Assembly (NCBI RefSeq): GCF_023502205.1
Contig: NZ_JAMFLG010000004.1
Location: 62,001 to 126,000 of the forward strand
Direction of reading: 5' to 3'
Length of the DNA: 64,000 nt
Origin: Aquiflexum sp. TKW24L
GTDB lineage: Bacteria; Bacteroidota; Bacteroidia; Cytophagales; Cyclobacteriaceae
In this document: piece by piece, positions 43,496 through 51,724 of the stretch
Numbering within the stretch: the stretch's first letter is position 1
Layout: each line of letters starts with the position of its first letter
Position numbers and translations under genes: made by a program
Notes under the pieces: model-generated
What the model was told of the DNA's origin: nothing
Database searches by the model: none
The model's input: only the letters and a program-made list of their open reading frames with translations

Positions 43496-44857
43496 ATGAA
43501 TAGCCTGAAGAAAATCGGAATTGTATTCCCATTAATCATTCTAATATTGACTTGCCCTGGGTTGTTATCCACTGCCTTTTCTCAAAAAAGCAGCATTACT
43601 CCCATCAAAATTTTTTCCGATAATCTCTTCCATATCACCGAAGTCATGGTCACCGATGTGGCCTCTCCACCGGCTGCGGCGAGATTCTATGCCTACACAA
43701 CTTTGGCATCTCACCTTGCTTGGTACCAAGCATTAGGTAAGACATCAGATGAAAACCTATTGACTAACACCAACATTGAACCGTTTGAATATATTGGAGA
43801 AACAGAAAAAAACCTTTCCCCAGAATTTGTCTCGGTATATGCCATGCTAGAAACAGGGAAGAAAATCATGCCTTCCGGAAAACTTTTAGAGTCAAAACAA
43901 AAAGTACTGGTAAGCCAATACGCCAAGTCAAAATGGATTTCAAAAAAGGATATAGAAGCCAATATTTTATTTGCAGAAAAAGTAGCTGAGCAAGTTTTGG
44001 ACATCGCCAAAAATGATGGATACAGACAATTGAGTGCGCTGACTAGATATACTCCCAAAAAAAACGAGGGACATTGGTACCCAACGCCTCCTGCCTACAT
44101 GGGAGCTGTGGAACCTGAATGGAGAACAATCAAAACATTTTTCCTGAAGGAATTAAAACTATACAAACCTATGCCGCCTGCAAAATTTGACCTGACAGCG
44201 GGAAGTTCGTTCAAAAAGCAGTTGGATGAAGTATTTGAAGTTACCTCTTCCCTTTCGGAAGAACAGGAATTGATAGCCAATTTTTGGGATTGCAATCCGT
44301 TCAAAGTGAGTTTTTCGGGACATATGGCCATTGGATTAAAGAAAATTTCCCCGGGTGGACATTGGATCGGAATTACAGGAATCGCTGCAGAAAAAGCCAA
44401 TTTGACTTGGCAGGAAGCTATTTATATCCATACCCTCGTAGCGATGGGATTGCATGATGCTTTTGTAAGCTGCTGGGAAGAAAAATACGACTCAGACCGA
44501 ATCAGACCTGAGTCTGCTATCCAAAAACACCTCGACTCAGCTTGGCGTCCGTTACTACAGACTCCGCCATTTCCGGAATATACAAGTGGGCACAGTGTAA
44601 TTTCCAAAACAAGTGCTGTGATTCTTACAAACTATTTTGGCGAAAATTTTGATTTCATTGACACTTCAGAAGTTTACTTTGGATTGCCTGAAAGACCTTT
44701 TCAATCATTTTACAAAGCTGCAGATGAAGCAGCTATTTCAAGACTTTATGGTGGAATCCACTTCCGGGATGCCATTGAAGAAGGTGTCAAGCAAGGTGAC
44801 AAAATAGGCAAATATATCCTTGAAAGATCCGGCTCAAAGCAGCTTTCCAATCGTTAA
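43496..44857 (+). CDS. Vanadium-dependent haloperoxidase-like (PAP2 superfamily) secreted protein
   Basis: About 453 residues with a signal segment (MNSLKKIGIVFPLIILILTC). Start 43496 overlaps no coding sequence and begins 1 base after the upstream stop; a longer start would run into the VCBS gene. Phosphate/vanadate-binding motifs of the superfamily are visible: KYDSDRIRPESAI, EYTSGHSVISKTSAVIL (Ser-Gly-His) and the late SRLYGGIHFRDAIEEG (Arg and His). Members oxidise halides or dephosphorylate; which applies here cannot be read. It is co-transcribed with the VCBS gene and ends 10 bases before a convergent gene. Confidence 0.88.
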   Translation: MNSLKKIGIVFPLIILILTCPGLLSTAFSQKSSITPIKIFSDNLFHITEVMVTDVASPPAAARFYAYTTLASHLAWYQALGKTSDENLLTNTNIEPFEYIGETEKNLSPEFVSVYAMLETGKKIMPSGKLLESKQKVLVSQYAKSKWISKKDIEANILFAEKVAEQVLDIAKNDGYRQLSALTRYTPKKNEGHWYPTPPAYMGAVEPEWRTIKTFFLKELKLYKPMPPAKFDLTAGSSFKKQLDEVFEVTSSLSEEQELIANFWDCNPFKVSFSGHMAIGLKKISPGGHWIGITGIAAEKANLTWQEAIYIHTLVAMGLHDAFVSCWEEKYDSDRIRPESAIQKHLDSAWRPLLQTPPFPEYTSGHSVISKTSAVILTNYFGENFDFIDTSEVYFGLPERPFQSFYKAADEAAISRLYGGIHFRDAIEEGVKQGDKIGKYILERSGSKQLSNR

Positions 44858-44867
44858 AAATATGGCA

Positions 44868-46730
44868 TCAAGGATTTTTCGGAAATCCATTGAGGTCGAT
44901 TTGGATTGAAAAAGGATCAAGAATAATATCCAACAATACCGCTACATTTAACCTCTCAAGTTTGGTTGTAAAAATAGGTGATCCCGTCAGTTTTTGATTC
45001 TGCCAAATCATCTTTATATCGTCTTCATTCAATTCTGGTCTGACGACTTTTAAGATCTCCACTAATCTTCCCAAGGTCAAAGGCTCGCCTGAAGCATCCC
45101 AATACTGAGCGAATTGAGAATACAAAGGTCTCAACCCGTCAACCAATTCAAATTCTGAAATCTCCCTCTCAGGGTAAAACCAAGTTTGATTTGCCCACTT
45201 GTATGGAACCCCAAATCCTTTTAAAATCCCCGTAGCGCCGATTTTTTGGACTGCGTCAAAGTGCGGATGAGCAGCTGACACATCCATAAATGGCATTAGG
45301 TAAGCTTTTTTGTTTAACAGATTTTGTTGCACATTCCTTACCGAAACTTCCTGCAAATTTTGATCTTTAAGGATTGCCGTAGCTGCTAAGGCTCCTGCCG
45401 CCTGCCCAATTCCCAATACCACAGGCTGAAGGCGGCTCGCCCCATTGACGATATTCGATACGCCTATACTTTTCTCAGCCACTATGAAATGGGTTGATCC
45501 TTTTGGTATCAGGCTCCCCATAGGAATATTGTAGGATGGTACCCTGATTTTTATAAAATCAATCTCTGGCGCACTTGGATTCATTTTGTGGTGATGATCG
45601 ATGGTATAATCCCCAACGGCGATCCCTGTCCTGTAAAAAGCCATTTCCTGCTCATAAGGAGCCAAGACATAGGGCAGAGAAAACATCGTTTCAGCAGCTA
45701 TTCTCCTTGATTCTCTGTGATAGGGTACAAATGGCAGTTTGTCATTTGTCTGAAATTCGTCCTCTGCAAGTCCAAGGTTCTTGTATCCAAGTTCGTTTTG
45801 GATGTAATAGATAAATCTCAAAGAATGCAGTTTGGCTTCTTCCAAGGCCTTCTTCCTCTCGAATGGAGACATTTCGATGATATTCATGTACAGGTCATTG
45901 CCACAGTTGGGCCAATTGATCATGTATTTACCATTGGGCAGCTTTCCATAATTCAACATTTTTTGACAGTCATTTTGAGGACTGTCAAAAGAAATGGGAT
46001 CGGCATGGTTGCAGGCGCAGGCAAAAATCTCTGGATCATATCCTTTTGGTTTGGGAATGGTTTTGTCTGCCCCATTTCCAAAGTCCTTCAAAACCACCAC
46101 GTAAGTCAAATCCTGCACGATGTCATTTGCCTTTGCCGGAGCAAAAACTTCCCCAAAACGGTCCTGACTGTCCATTCCCACATAATATTTATAGCCAAGC
46201 GAAGCCATGACATCTCCCAATTCGGTGGCATCGATAAGCATTTTGGCTTTGATGGTTTTCAATTTTCCTTTCTCAAGATATTGGACAACCCACTGACCAT
46301 TTTCAAAGACTGCCTTTTGCCAAGTAGTTTCAAAAAGTACTTGAAGATTTTTTTCTTCTTTGACCCAATTTTGAAAAATCCCATTCCCGATAGATGGCTC
46401 AAATAAGGTATTGCTTACCCATCCCGTACCCACAGCGGAAGGTCCTCCATAATGAGCATACAATTTCTCTCTAAATTCTCCCCAAATTCCGGAAGGCAAT
46501 TTATGGTTGCCGTCAATTGCCGAAACTCCAGCAGCGGTAATCATTCCGCCAAGCCAGGTTGTTTCTTCCAAAATAACGGTTTTGACACCCATTTTTGCAG
46601 CCTGAATCCCGGCTGAAGTCCCGCTTGCTCCTCCACCGATGATCAATAATTGCGTTCCATCTTGGGAAAAAACTGAAACTGAGGAAAAAAGAAATGACAG
46701 AAATAAGATTATCGACGGGAGATGTTTCAT
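44868..46730 (-). CDS. Secreted FAD-dependent oxidoreductase
   Basis: A 620-residue flavoprotein. Start 46730 opens onto a signal peptide (MKHLPSIILFLSFLFSSVSVFSQ). The dinucleotide-binding motif LLIIGGGASGTSAGIQAAKMG is followed by LEETTWLGGMITAAGVSAID and a long FAD-dependent domain with AKMLIDATELGDVMASLGYKYYVGMD, RRIAAETMFSLPY, GASRLQPVVLGIGQAAGALA. This type is sometimes labelled xanthan lyase in databases, which the sequence does not support. It is the last gene in the minus-strand GH18 region, 31 bases after the ROK kinase. It may oxidise a sugar or a sugar-linked group of the imported glycan. Confidence 0.87.
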   Translation of the reverse strand: MKHLPSIILFLSFLFSSVSVFSQDGTQLLIIGGGASGTSAGIQAAKMGVKTVILEETTWLGGMITAAGVSAIDGNHKLPSGIWGEFREKLYAHYGGPSAVGTGWVSNTLFEPSIGNGIFQNWVKEEKNLQVLFETTWQKAVFENGQWVVQYLEKGKLKTIKAKMLIDATELGDVMASLGYKYYVGMDSQDRFGEVFAPAKANDIVQDLTYVVVLKDFGNGADKTIPKPKGYDPEIFACACNHADPISFDSPQNDCQKMLNYGKLPNGKYMINWPNCGNDLYMNIIEMSPFERKKALEEAKLHSLRFIYYIQNELGYKNLGLAEDEFQTNDKLPFVPYHRESRRIAAETMFSLPYVLAPYEQEMAFYRTGIAVGDYTIDHHHKMNPSAPEIDFIKIRVPSYNIPMGSLIPKGSTHFIVAEKSIGVSNIVNGASRLQPVVLGIGQAAGALAATAILKDQNLQEVSVRNVQQNLLNKKAYLMPFMDVSAAHPHFDAVQKIGATGILKGFGVPYKWANQTWFYPEREISEFELVDGLRPLYSQFAQYWDASGEPLTLGRLVEILKVVRPELNEDDIKMIWQNQKLTGSPIFTTKLERLNVAVLLDIILDPFSIQIDLNGFPKNP

Positions 46731-46761
46731 TGAAATTGGGTTAAAGGATCGAAATCTCAAG

Positions 46762-47655
46762 TTACGATTCTTGATCCAATCCTAATAACACTTTTTGACC
46801 AAAAAAATGGGAAGCAGCACCAAAAAGTGCACTCATATCCCCAAAATCACTTATAAAAACCGGTATATTTTTTTGATTGTCCATAAGTATAGAAATAGTT
46901 TCTTCCAAAAACAGTCTCCCGGCTTTGGAAATATTCCCTCCTAAAACAATGGCTTCAATTTGAGAATTTTCTAATTGCAACAAGATAAACTGAGCAAGAT
47001 TTTTTGAGAACTCAGAAAATGCAGGAATGGCTTTTTTAATTAGGACCTCATTCTCGGCAATTTCTTTGACACCAATTACTTGTAACGATAAATTCTCTTT
47101 GACCCAATTGATAAACCAAGCCGTCCCCAAATAATCCTCTGCAATACCATCTTTGAACTTGGATGACCACAGGGCTGCATCAAAAATCTGTCCTCCAATT
47201 TTCAATGCCGAACCTAAACCTGTTCCCAAAGTCAATCCCAAAATGTTTTTGAAAGCTGATACTTGACCAAAATTTGCCTCCCCCATTAAAAATGCCTTTG
47301 CATCATTGACAAAATGAATTTGCGAATTCATCACCCCCAATCTCCCAGCCAATTCCTGTTTAAGGTCAATTCCAAAAAGATGGATAAATTTTCCCTGATC
47401 CTTAATCAGGCAGATTCCATTGACATAATCAAACGGTGCCGGCATGGCTAGTATGATACAGGCCTTGCTAAAATCCGAATTAAGCTCTGAAAAAAGTGAA
47501 ACCCATTCCCCAAGAATGAAATCTTTGGACAAGGTCGAATCAACATTTTTTCTAATACTTGACCTTAAATAATATCCATCCTGCTTTTCTTCAAAAGCCG
47601 CTGCAGTAATATGGGAACCACCGACATCAGCTGATATAATCAATCTATTCGTCAT
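46762..47655 (-). CDS. ROK-family sugar kinase
   Basis: A 297-residue cytoplasmic kinase-like protein. The phosphate motif is present as ISADVGGSHITAAAF (DxGG). FVNDAKAFLMGEANFG holds the catalytic Asp region, and GLTLGTGLGSALKIGG the second phosphate motif. Unlike most ROK kinases it lacks the CxCGxxGCxE zinc motif; the corresponding region reads LWSSKFKDGIAEDYLG. This variant is seen in some Bacteroidota ROK proteins. It lies between lacI and the oxidoreductase, so it likely phosphorylates the sugar released from the GH18 glycan, perhaps GlcNAc. Confidence 0.88.
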   Translation of the reverse strand: MTNRLIISADVGGSHITAAAFEEKQDGYYLRSSIRKNVDSTLSKDFILGEWVSLFSELNSDFSKACIILAMPAPFDYVNGICLIKDQGKFIHLFGIDLKQELAGRLGVMNSQIHFVNDAKAFLMGEANFGQVSAFKNILGLTLGTGLGSALKIGGQIFDAALWSSKFKDGIAEDYLGTAWFINWVKENLSLQVIGVKEIAENEVLIKKAIPAFSEFSKNLAQFILLQLENSQIEAIVLGGNISKAGRLFLEETISILMDNQKNIPVFISDFGDMSALFGAASHFFGQKVLLGLDQES

Positions 47656-47786
47656 TGGAATTATTAGTGTGTGGATGAATGAGGTATCCTTTAAGATCAG
47701 AATATAAGAATAGGCGATTTGGCTTTGCTAAAAGGATTTACCAAAAGTAGGTAAAAACAATCATATTTCTAAATTTGACAAATGAG

Positions 47787-48818
47787 CTATATTTTTTTAA
47801 AATCTGAGGATTCCCTAATATGCAGCGTATTGGGCAAGATAATTTTGAAATCAAGTTTAGGGTCACCATTGCCATTGAGCATCTTCAACATCCCTTCCAT
47901 TAATTTTTCAGCGATGGTTTCGAGAGGTTGTTCAATGGCGGATATATTGGGTTGAAAAAGTGTAAAAAAGTAATGGTCATCAAAAGAAACTACCAATAGG
48001 TCATTAGGGATTTGCTTTTTCAAATTATTCAAGGCTTGTAAGCCTTCGAAAGCCAAGTAATTGGTAGCAAAGAACAAGGCATCTAAATCAGTATTACTTT
48101 TAACAAATTGTTGGATTTTATGGCTTGCACTATTTTCCGATAAATGATGGAAAGGAAGCATGAGTACTTTTTTATTTTGTCCATGCGCTTCAATGGCTTT
48201 TCCGTATCCCTCAAGTCTGTCTATCATCTGGATTTGATCAGAGGCCACAGTTACAAAACCAATGTTCATACAGCCATTTTGTATCAAATGTGAAGTTGCC
48301 TCAAAGGCGCTTTTTTCATTTTCGACTACCACATAACTGCAATCAATGGAAGGAATCCAACGGTCAAACAACAAAACCGCAAAATCCTCTTCAATGAGCT
48401 CTGTTATGGTACTTTCAAGATCCGGTGTGGGCGTTATGATAAAGCCATCTACGCTTCTTACTTTGAAAGTATCAATTAGTGCTTTTGCCTTATCGGGATC
48501 ATTATCAGTACTACAATAAATGATTTTGTAGCCATTTTTATAGGCCTTTTCTTCAATCTTTCTTGCTATCGATGCAAAAAACTGGTTTGAAATATCTTCA
48601 ACCATAAAGACAATAACTTTCGATTTTCCCAGCCTGAGACTCTGTGCAAGATGGCTAGGTCTATAACCTACATGCTTGATATATTCCTCCACTTTCAAGG
48701 TCAATTCATCACTGATCCTTTTTTCCTTTGCTTTCCCGTTGAGAATAAATGAAACTGTGGTAATCGAAATTCCAAGGGATCTGGCAATGTCTTTAATCGA
48801 TATCTTTTTCTTTGGCAT
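47787..48818 (-). CDS. LacI-family transcriptional regulator
   Basis: A 343-residue regulator. The HTH is at the N-terminus (KKISIKDIARSLGISITTVSFILNG), with the hinge helix region YRPSHLAQSLRLGKSK near 55-70. A periplasmic-binding-protein-like sensor fills residues about 65-335 (VIVFMVEDISNQFFASIARKIEEKAYKNGYKIIYCSTDND). It sits in the middle of the susC-susD-GH18 and kinase group on the same strand. It is the likely local regulator, in place of an HTCS or sigma/anti-sigma pair. Confidence 0.95.
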   Translation of the reverse strand: MPKKKISIKDIARSLGISITTVSFILNGKAKEKRISDELTLKVEEYIKHVGYRPSHLAQSLRLGKSKVIVFMVEDISNQFFASIARKIEEKAYKNGYKIIYCSTDNDPDKAKALIDTFKVRSVDGFIITPTPDLESTITELIEEDFAVLLFDRWIPSIDCSYVVVENEKSAFEATSHLIQNGCMNIGFVTVASDQIQMIDRLEGYGKAIEAHGQNKKVLMLPFHHLSENSASHKIQQFVKSNTDLDALFFATNYLAFEGLQALNNLKKQIPNDLLVVSFDDHYFFTLFQPNISAIEQPLETIAEKLMEGMLKMLNGNGDPKLDFKIILPNTLHIRESSDFKKI

Positions 48819-48900
48819 TTTATTTCCAATCCAAACTTTTAATCAAGCTAGCAATATGCCGAATTTTTGTAATTAATCCATTAAAACAGGGATTTTCGGG

Positions 48901-50043
48901 CTATTTCAAGCTTTTGAAAAGTGCATTGAGCAAAATATGGTCATCAGTGTCTTCATTGTATTCCCAAAACATGGCACCTCCCATTTTATGCTTTTTTATA
49001 AATTCTGATTTTTGGGCTATGGATTCTGGATCTTCAAATGTTACAAATATCCGGTTATTTTCATTGTATAAATAGGGCGCTTTAGATTTTTCATCCCAAT
49101 GTCTCACATAAGACGGATCTTGCATCAACTCAACAATGGCGCTATAGGGATACCCTTTGGAGCCTTTGCCAAATTGGAAAAGACCGTTATTTGTTGAAGA
49201 CACATTCTCCCAACTCCGTCCATAGAATGGTATTCCCATCACCAATTTTTCAACCGGAACACCAGCAGCTACATGGTCCAAGACAGCTTTTTCGGAGGAC
49301 CTTACATTTGGATCATTGGTATACAAATTGGCATGATGTCCGGTTGTATCTCTCCAAGATTGAACTATGAAATCATAGGACATGATGTTGATAAAATCAA
49401 GGTACTTCTGGGCTTCACCTAAGTCATTGACATCTAAGTACTCCTTAAAACCAGCTGAAGCAATTGTGCTTAGATAATGGGTATTATCCTTAGAACCCAG
49501 GCTATCCAATGCCTCTCTTACTGATTTGAGCATCAAAATAAAATTTTCCTTGTCTTCAGGCCGATAAATATTGTCATCTCCGGGATAGGCAGGATATTCC
49601 CAATCAAAATCCAAACCGTCCAGGTCATGCCGGATGAGATAATCCAAAGCGGAAGCAGTAAATGTTTTTCTGGATTCGGGGGTCAATGCTGCATCTGAGA
49701 ATCCTTTGGACCATGTCCATCCACCGATAGAAATCAAAATTTTCAAATCCGGATTAACCTTTTTGAGTGAATTCAATTTGGCAAGATTTTCTTTGTCGGC
49801 TAGTTCCCTTCCCTCTCCTTCGATGACTTTGCCATCAATGACATTTGCGAAAGCGTAATTGATGTGGGTGAGTTTAGTGGCATGGATTTTTGTGGTATCC
49901 ACTCCTTTCCATCCGGCTATGTACCCGATGATTTTGTATTTGTTTTCCTCAGGCTCAACCTTAGATTCCTTAGGATTATTTGATCCACAGGATAAGAGAA
50001 ATGATGCACAGAGGAAAAAAAATGGAATTTTGAAGTAGTTCAT
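48901..50043 (-). CDS. GH18 glycoside hydrolase (chitinase or endo-beta-N-acetylglucosaminidase), lipoprotein
   Basis: A 380-residue lipoprotein (MNYFKIPFFFLCASFLLSC, Cys19). The GH18 barrel is complete: YIAGWKG, INYAFANV, KILISIGGWTWSKGF and the catalytic DGLDFDWEYP with DxxDxDxE ending in Glu149. FINIMSYDF and the MGIPFYGRSW block are also present. The SIGGWTWSKGF and YPAYPGDDN features resemble chitinases more than the shorter endo-glucosaminidases. It acts at the cell surface or in the periplasm and should supply GlcNAc-containing oligosaccharides to the SusCD pair upstream. Confidence 0.93.
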   Translation of the reverse strand: MNYFKIPFFFLCASFLLSCGSNNPKESKVEPEENKYKIIGYIAGWKGVDTTKIHATKLTHINYAFANVIDGKVIEGEGRELADKENLAKLNSLKKVNPDLKILISIGGWTWSKGFSDAALTPESRKTFTASALDYLIRHDLDGLDFDWEYPAYPGDDNIYRPEDKENFILMLKSVREALDSLGSKDNTHYLSTIASAGFKEYLDVNDLGEAQKYLDFINIMSYDFIVQSWRDTTGHHANLYTNDPNVRSSEKAVLDHVAAGVPVEKLVMGIPFYGRSWENVSSTNNGLFQFGKGSKGYPYSAIVELMQDPSYVRHWDEKSKAPYLYNENNRIFVTFEDPESIAQKSEFIKKHKMGGAMFWEYNEDTDDHILLNALFKSLK

Positions 50044-50063
50044 ATCGTTTTTGTTTTAATGAA

Positions 50064-50087
50064 AAAAGGTGCCCGAAAGCACCTTTT
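50064..50087 (-). terminator. Terminator-like hairpin between susD and GH18
   Basis: A 9-bp stem (AAAAGGTGC / GCACCTTTT) with a 6-base loop, followed on the minus strand by additional T. It lies in the 68-base gap between susD (stop 50112) and GH18 (start 50043). It probably lowers read-through into GH18 so that susCD is made in excess. Confidence 0.75.
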
Positions 50088-50111
50088 CTATAGTTAAAAT
50101 TTTTATGGAAA

Positions 50112-51692
50112 TCAATTTCCACCGTCCCACCACATTTTGGTCATCAGGTTATCTCCTCCCATTCTGGTACGGGCTGCTTCATAATTCACAGGATTTCCAC
50201 CTATTTCAGCTTCCCAATATCTCAATCTTCTAGGGATTTGATTGGCTTCAAATCTGTTTGGATCTTGAGTTGGAGCCAAAACAGGAAAACCTGTTCTCCT
50301 CCAGTTGGTCCAAGATTCGATATCGTTCAACCAAGTAGCTGCCCAATATTCCTCTCCGATAAGTCTCAATTTGTCAGCATTAGATGCAGCTGCAAATCCC
50401 CTTCCTGTAATATATGAAGTGATTTGAGGACCTGTTCTTGCAAATGAAGCGTCAAAGTCCACCCATGAGATAATCGCGGCTGTTACACCATTTGTAAAAT
50501 GGGTATTGGCATCAGTAGTAATCCAACCTTTTACGGAAGCTTCAGCCTTCATCAATTCGGTCTCAGCATAAGTAATTAAAACATATGGGTCTTCCCAATC
50601 CAAATATTTCAAGTTTAGCATAGAGAACATTCTGTTTCCTCTTGGCTGAAGGGCTTCAAATTCTGCCAATTCAGAAGGGGAAAGGATAGTTCTTAAGGTC
50701 TGAGTATTGTAACCGTTTGGCATGCCGCGCTGTGCAGCAGGATCAGTATTCCAAGTACTTGCAGCAGCGGTTGGATCACCCAAACCACCCGAAATGATCA
50801 TCAATCTTGGATCATTATTCGTTTTCATCCAATCAATAAAGGTCTTAGAGATCTTACAATCCTGAGAATATTTGTAAGTATTCCAATACCCATCATTTAG
50901 ACCGTTTCTATTGTTACCGATTGGACCTGTAGTATATTTAATGTATCCATTATCTGCAACTGAACTGAAAGTACCACTTGTGTTTGCTTCAAGAAATACT
51001 TCCCTCGCTTTTGCTGCGTCCTTATTGGACATCCTCATGGCGATTCTCATCAAAAGCGCATTTGTAAAACGCTTCCATTTATCAAGATTCCCTCCATAAA
51101 TATAATCCTGTACACCAAGTGATTTTGCTGAAGGAGAAAATTTATCCCTTGCAATTTTAAGCTGGTCAATCATATCTAAATAGATATCTCTTTGGTTGTC
51201 ATAAGTAGGAAACCAGTTGGCTTCACTTTCCAACCCTCTTCCGGCTTGGAAGTATGGAATATCCCCATAGATGTCCGTCATTCTGTGAAGGTCATAAATC
51301 CTAAGAACAGTTGCTGCAGCATTCAGATTGGCATCAGCAGGATTGTCTTTGGTTTTGTCTATCACATGAGAATAAAGCCTGATCACATCTGTATAGTGTC
51401 TTTCCATATATGCGCCGCTGTATTGGGCATTGTAGAAATACTTGTCACCACTGAAATACCCTGCCAATGAAGATGAATGTTGGATCATAGTTGCCGCATA
51501 CAGCATATTGGCACGGGTATTTTCATATTCTCCGCCTATCCTGAGGGTAGCAAGAGAAAACAAGAATGCCATGTCAATATCCGTAACTGCATTTTGGTCT
51601 GTATTCAGATCCAACAAAGCCTGCTCATCACATGAACTGAAAGTCAAGGTAAAAGCAAGTAGGAGTCCGGTTATTTTATATATACTTTTCAT
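50112..51692 (-). CDS. SusD-like nutrient-binding outer membrane lipoprotein (SusD-like_2 group)
   Basis: A 526-residue lipoprotein. Start 51692 gives MKSIYKITGLLLAFTLTFSSC with the lipobox Cys; an upstream start adds nine residues. ANMLYAATMIQHSSSLAGYFSGDKYFYN and LRIYDLHRMTDIYGDIPYFQAG match the SusD/RagB group that forms the SusD-like_2 family, and KRFTNALLMRIAMRMSNKDA follows. The C-terminus has WWDGGN. It pairs with the TonB-dependent transporter 32 bases upstream and differs clearly from the first locus' SusD. Confidence 0.93.
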   Translation of the reverse strand: MKSIYKITGLLLAFTLTFSSCDEQALLDLNTDQNAVTDIDMAFLFSLATLRIGGEYENTRANMLYAATMIQHSSSLAGYFSGDKYFYNAQYSGAYMERHYTDVIRLYSHVIDKTKDNPADANLNAAATVLRIYDLHRMTDIYGDIPYFQAGRGLESEANWFPTYDNQRDIYLDMIDQLKIARDKFSPSAKSLGVQDYIYGGNLDKWKRFTNALLMRIAMRMSNKDAAKAREVFLEANTSGTFSSVADNGYIKYTTGPIGNNRNGLNDGYWNTYKYSQDCKISKTFIDWMKTNNDPRLMIISGGLGDPTAAASTWNTDPAAQRGMPNGYNTQTLRTILSPSELAEFEALQPRGNRMFSMLNLKYLDWEDPYVLITYAETELMKAEASVKGWITTDANTHFTNGVTAAIISWVDFDASFARTGPQITSYITGRGFAAASNADKLRLIGEEYWAATWLNDIESWTNWRRTGFPVLAPTQDPNRFEANQIPRRLRYWEAEIGGNPVNYEAARTRMGGDNLMTKMWWDGGN

Positions 51693-51724
51693 TTTTCCGT
51701 GAATTAGTTTGTTAAACATCCCAA

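Noticed and set aside
45717-46406. 229-residue plus-strand open frame inside the FAD oxidoreductase gene
   Set aside because: Antisense to conserved FAD-binding sequence; no family resemblance.
44868-46730. Xanthan lyase
   Set aside because: The sequence shows an FAD-binding oxidoreductase fold from residue 25 on and no polysaccharide-lyase features.
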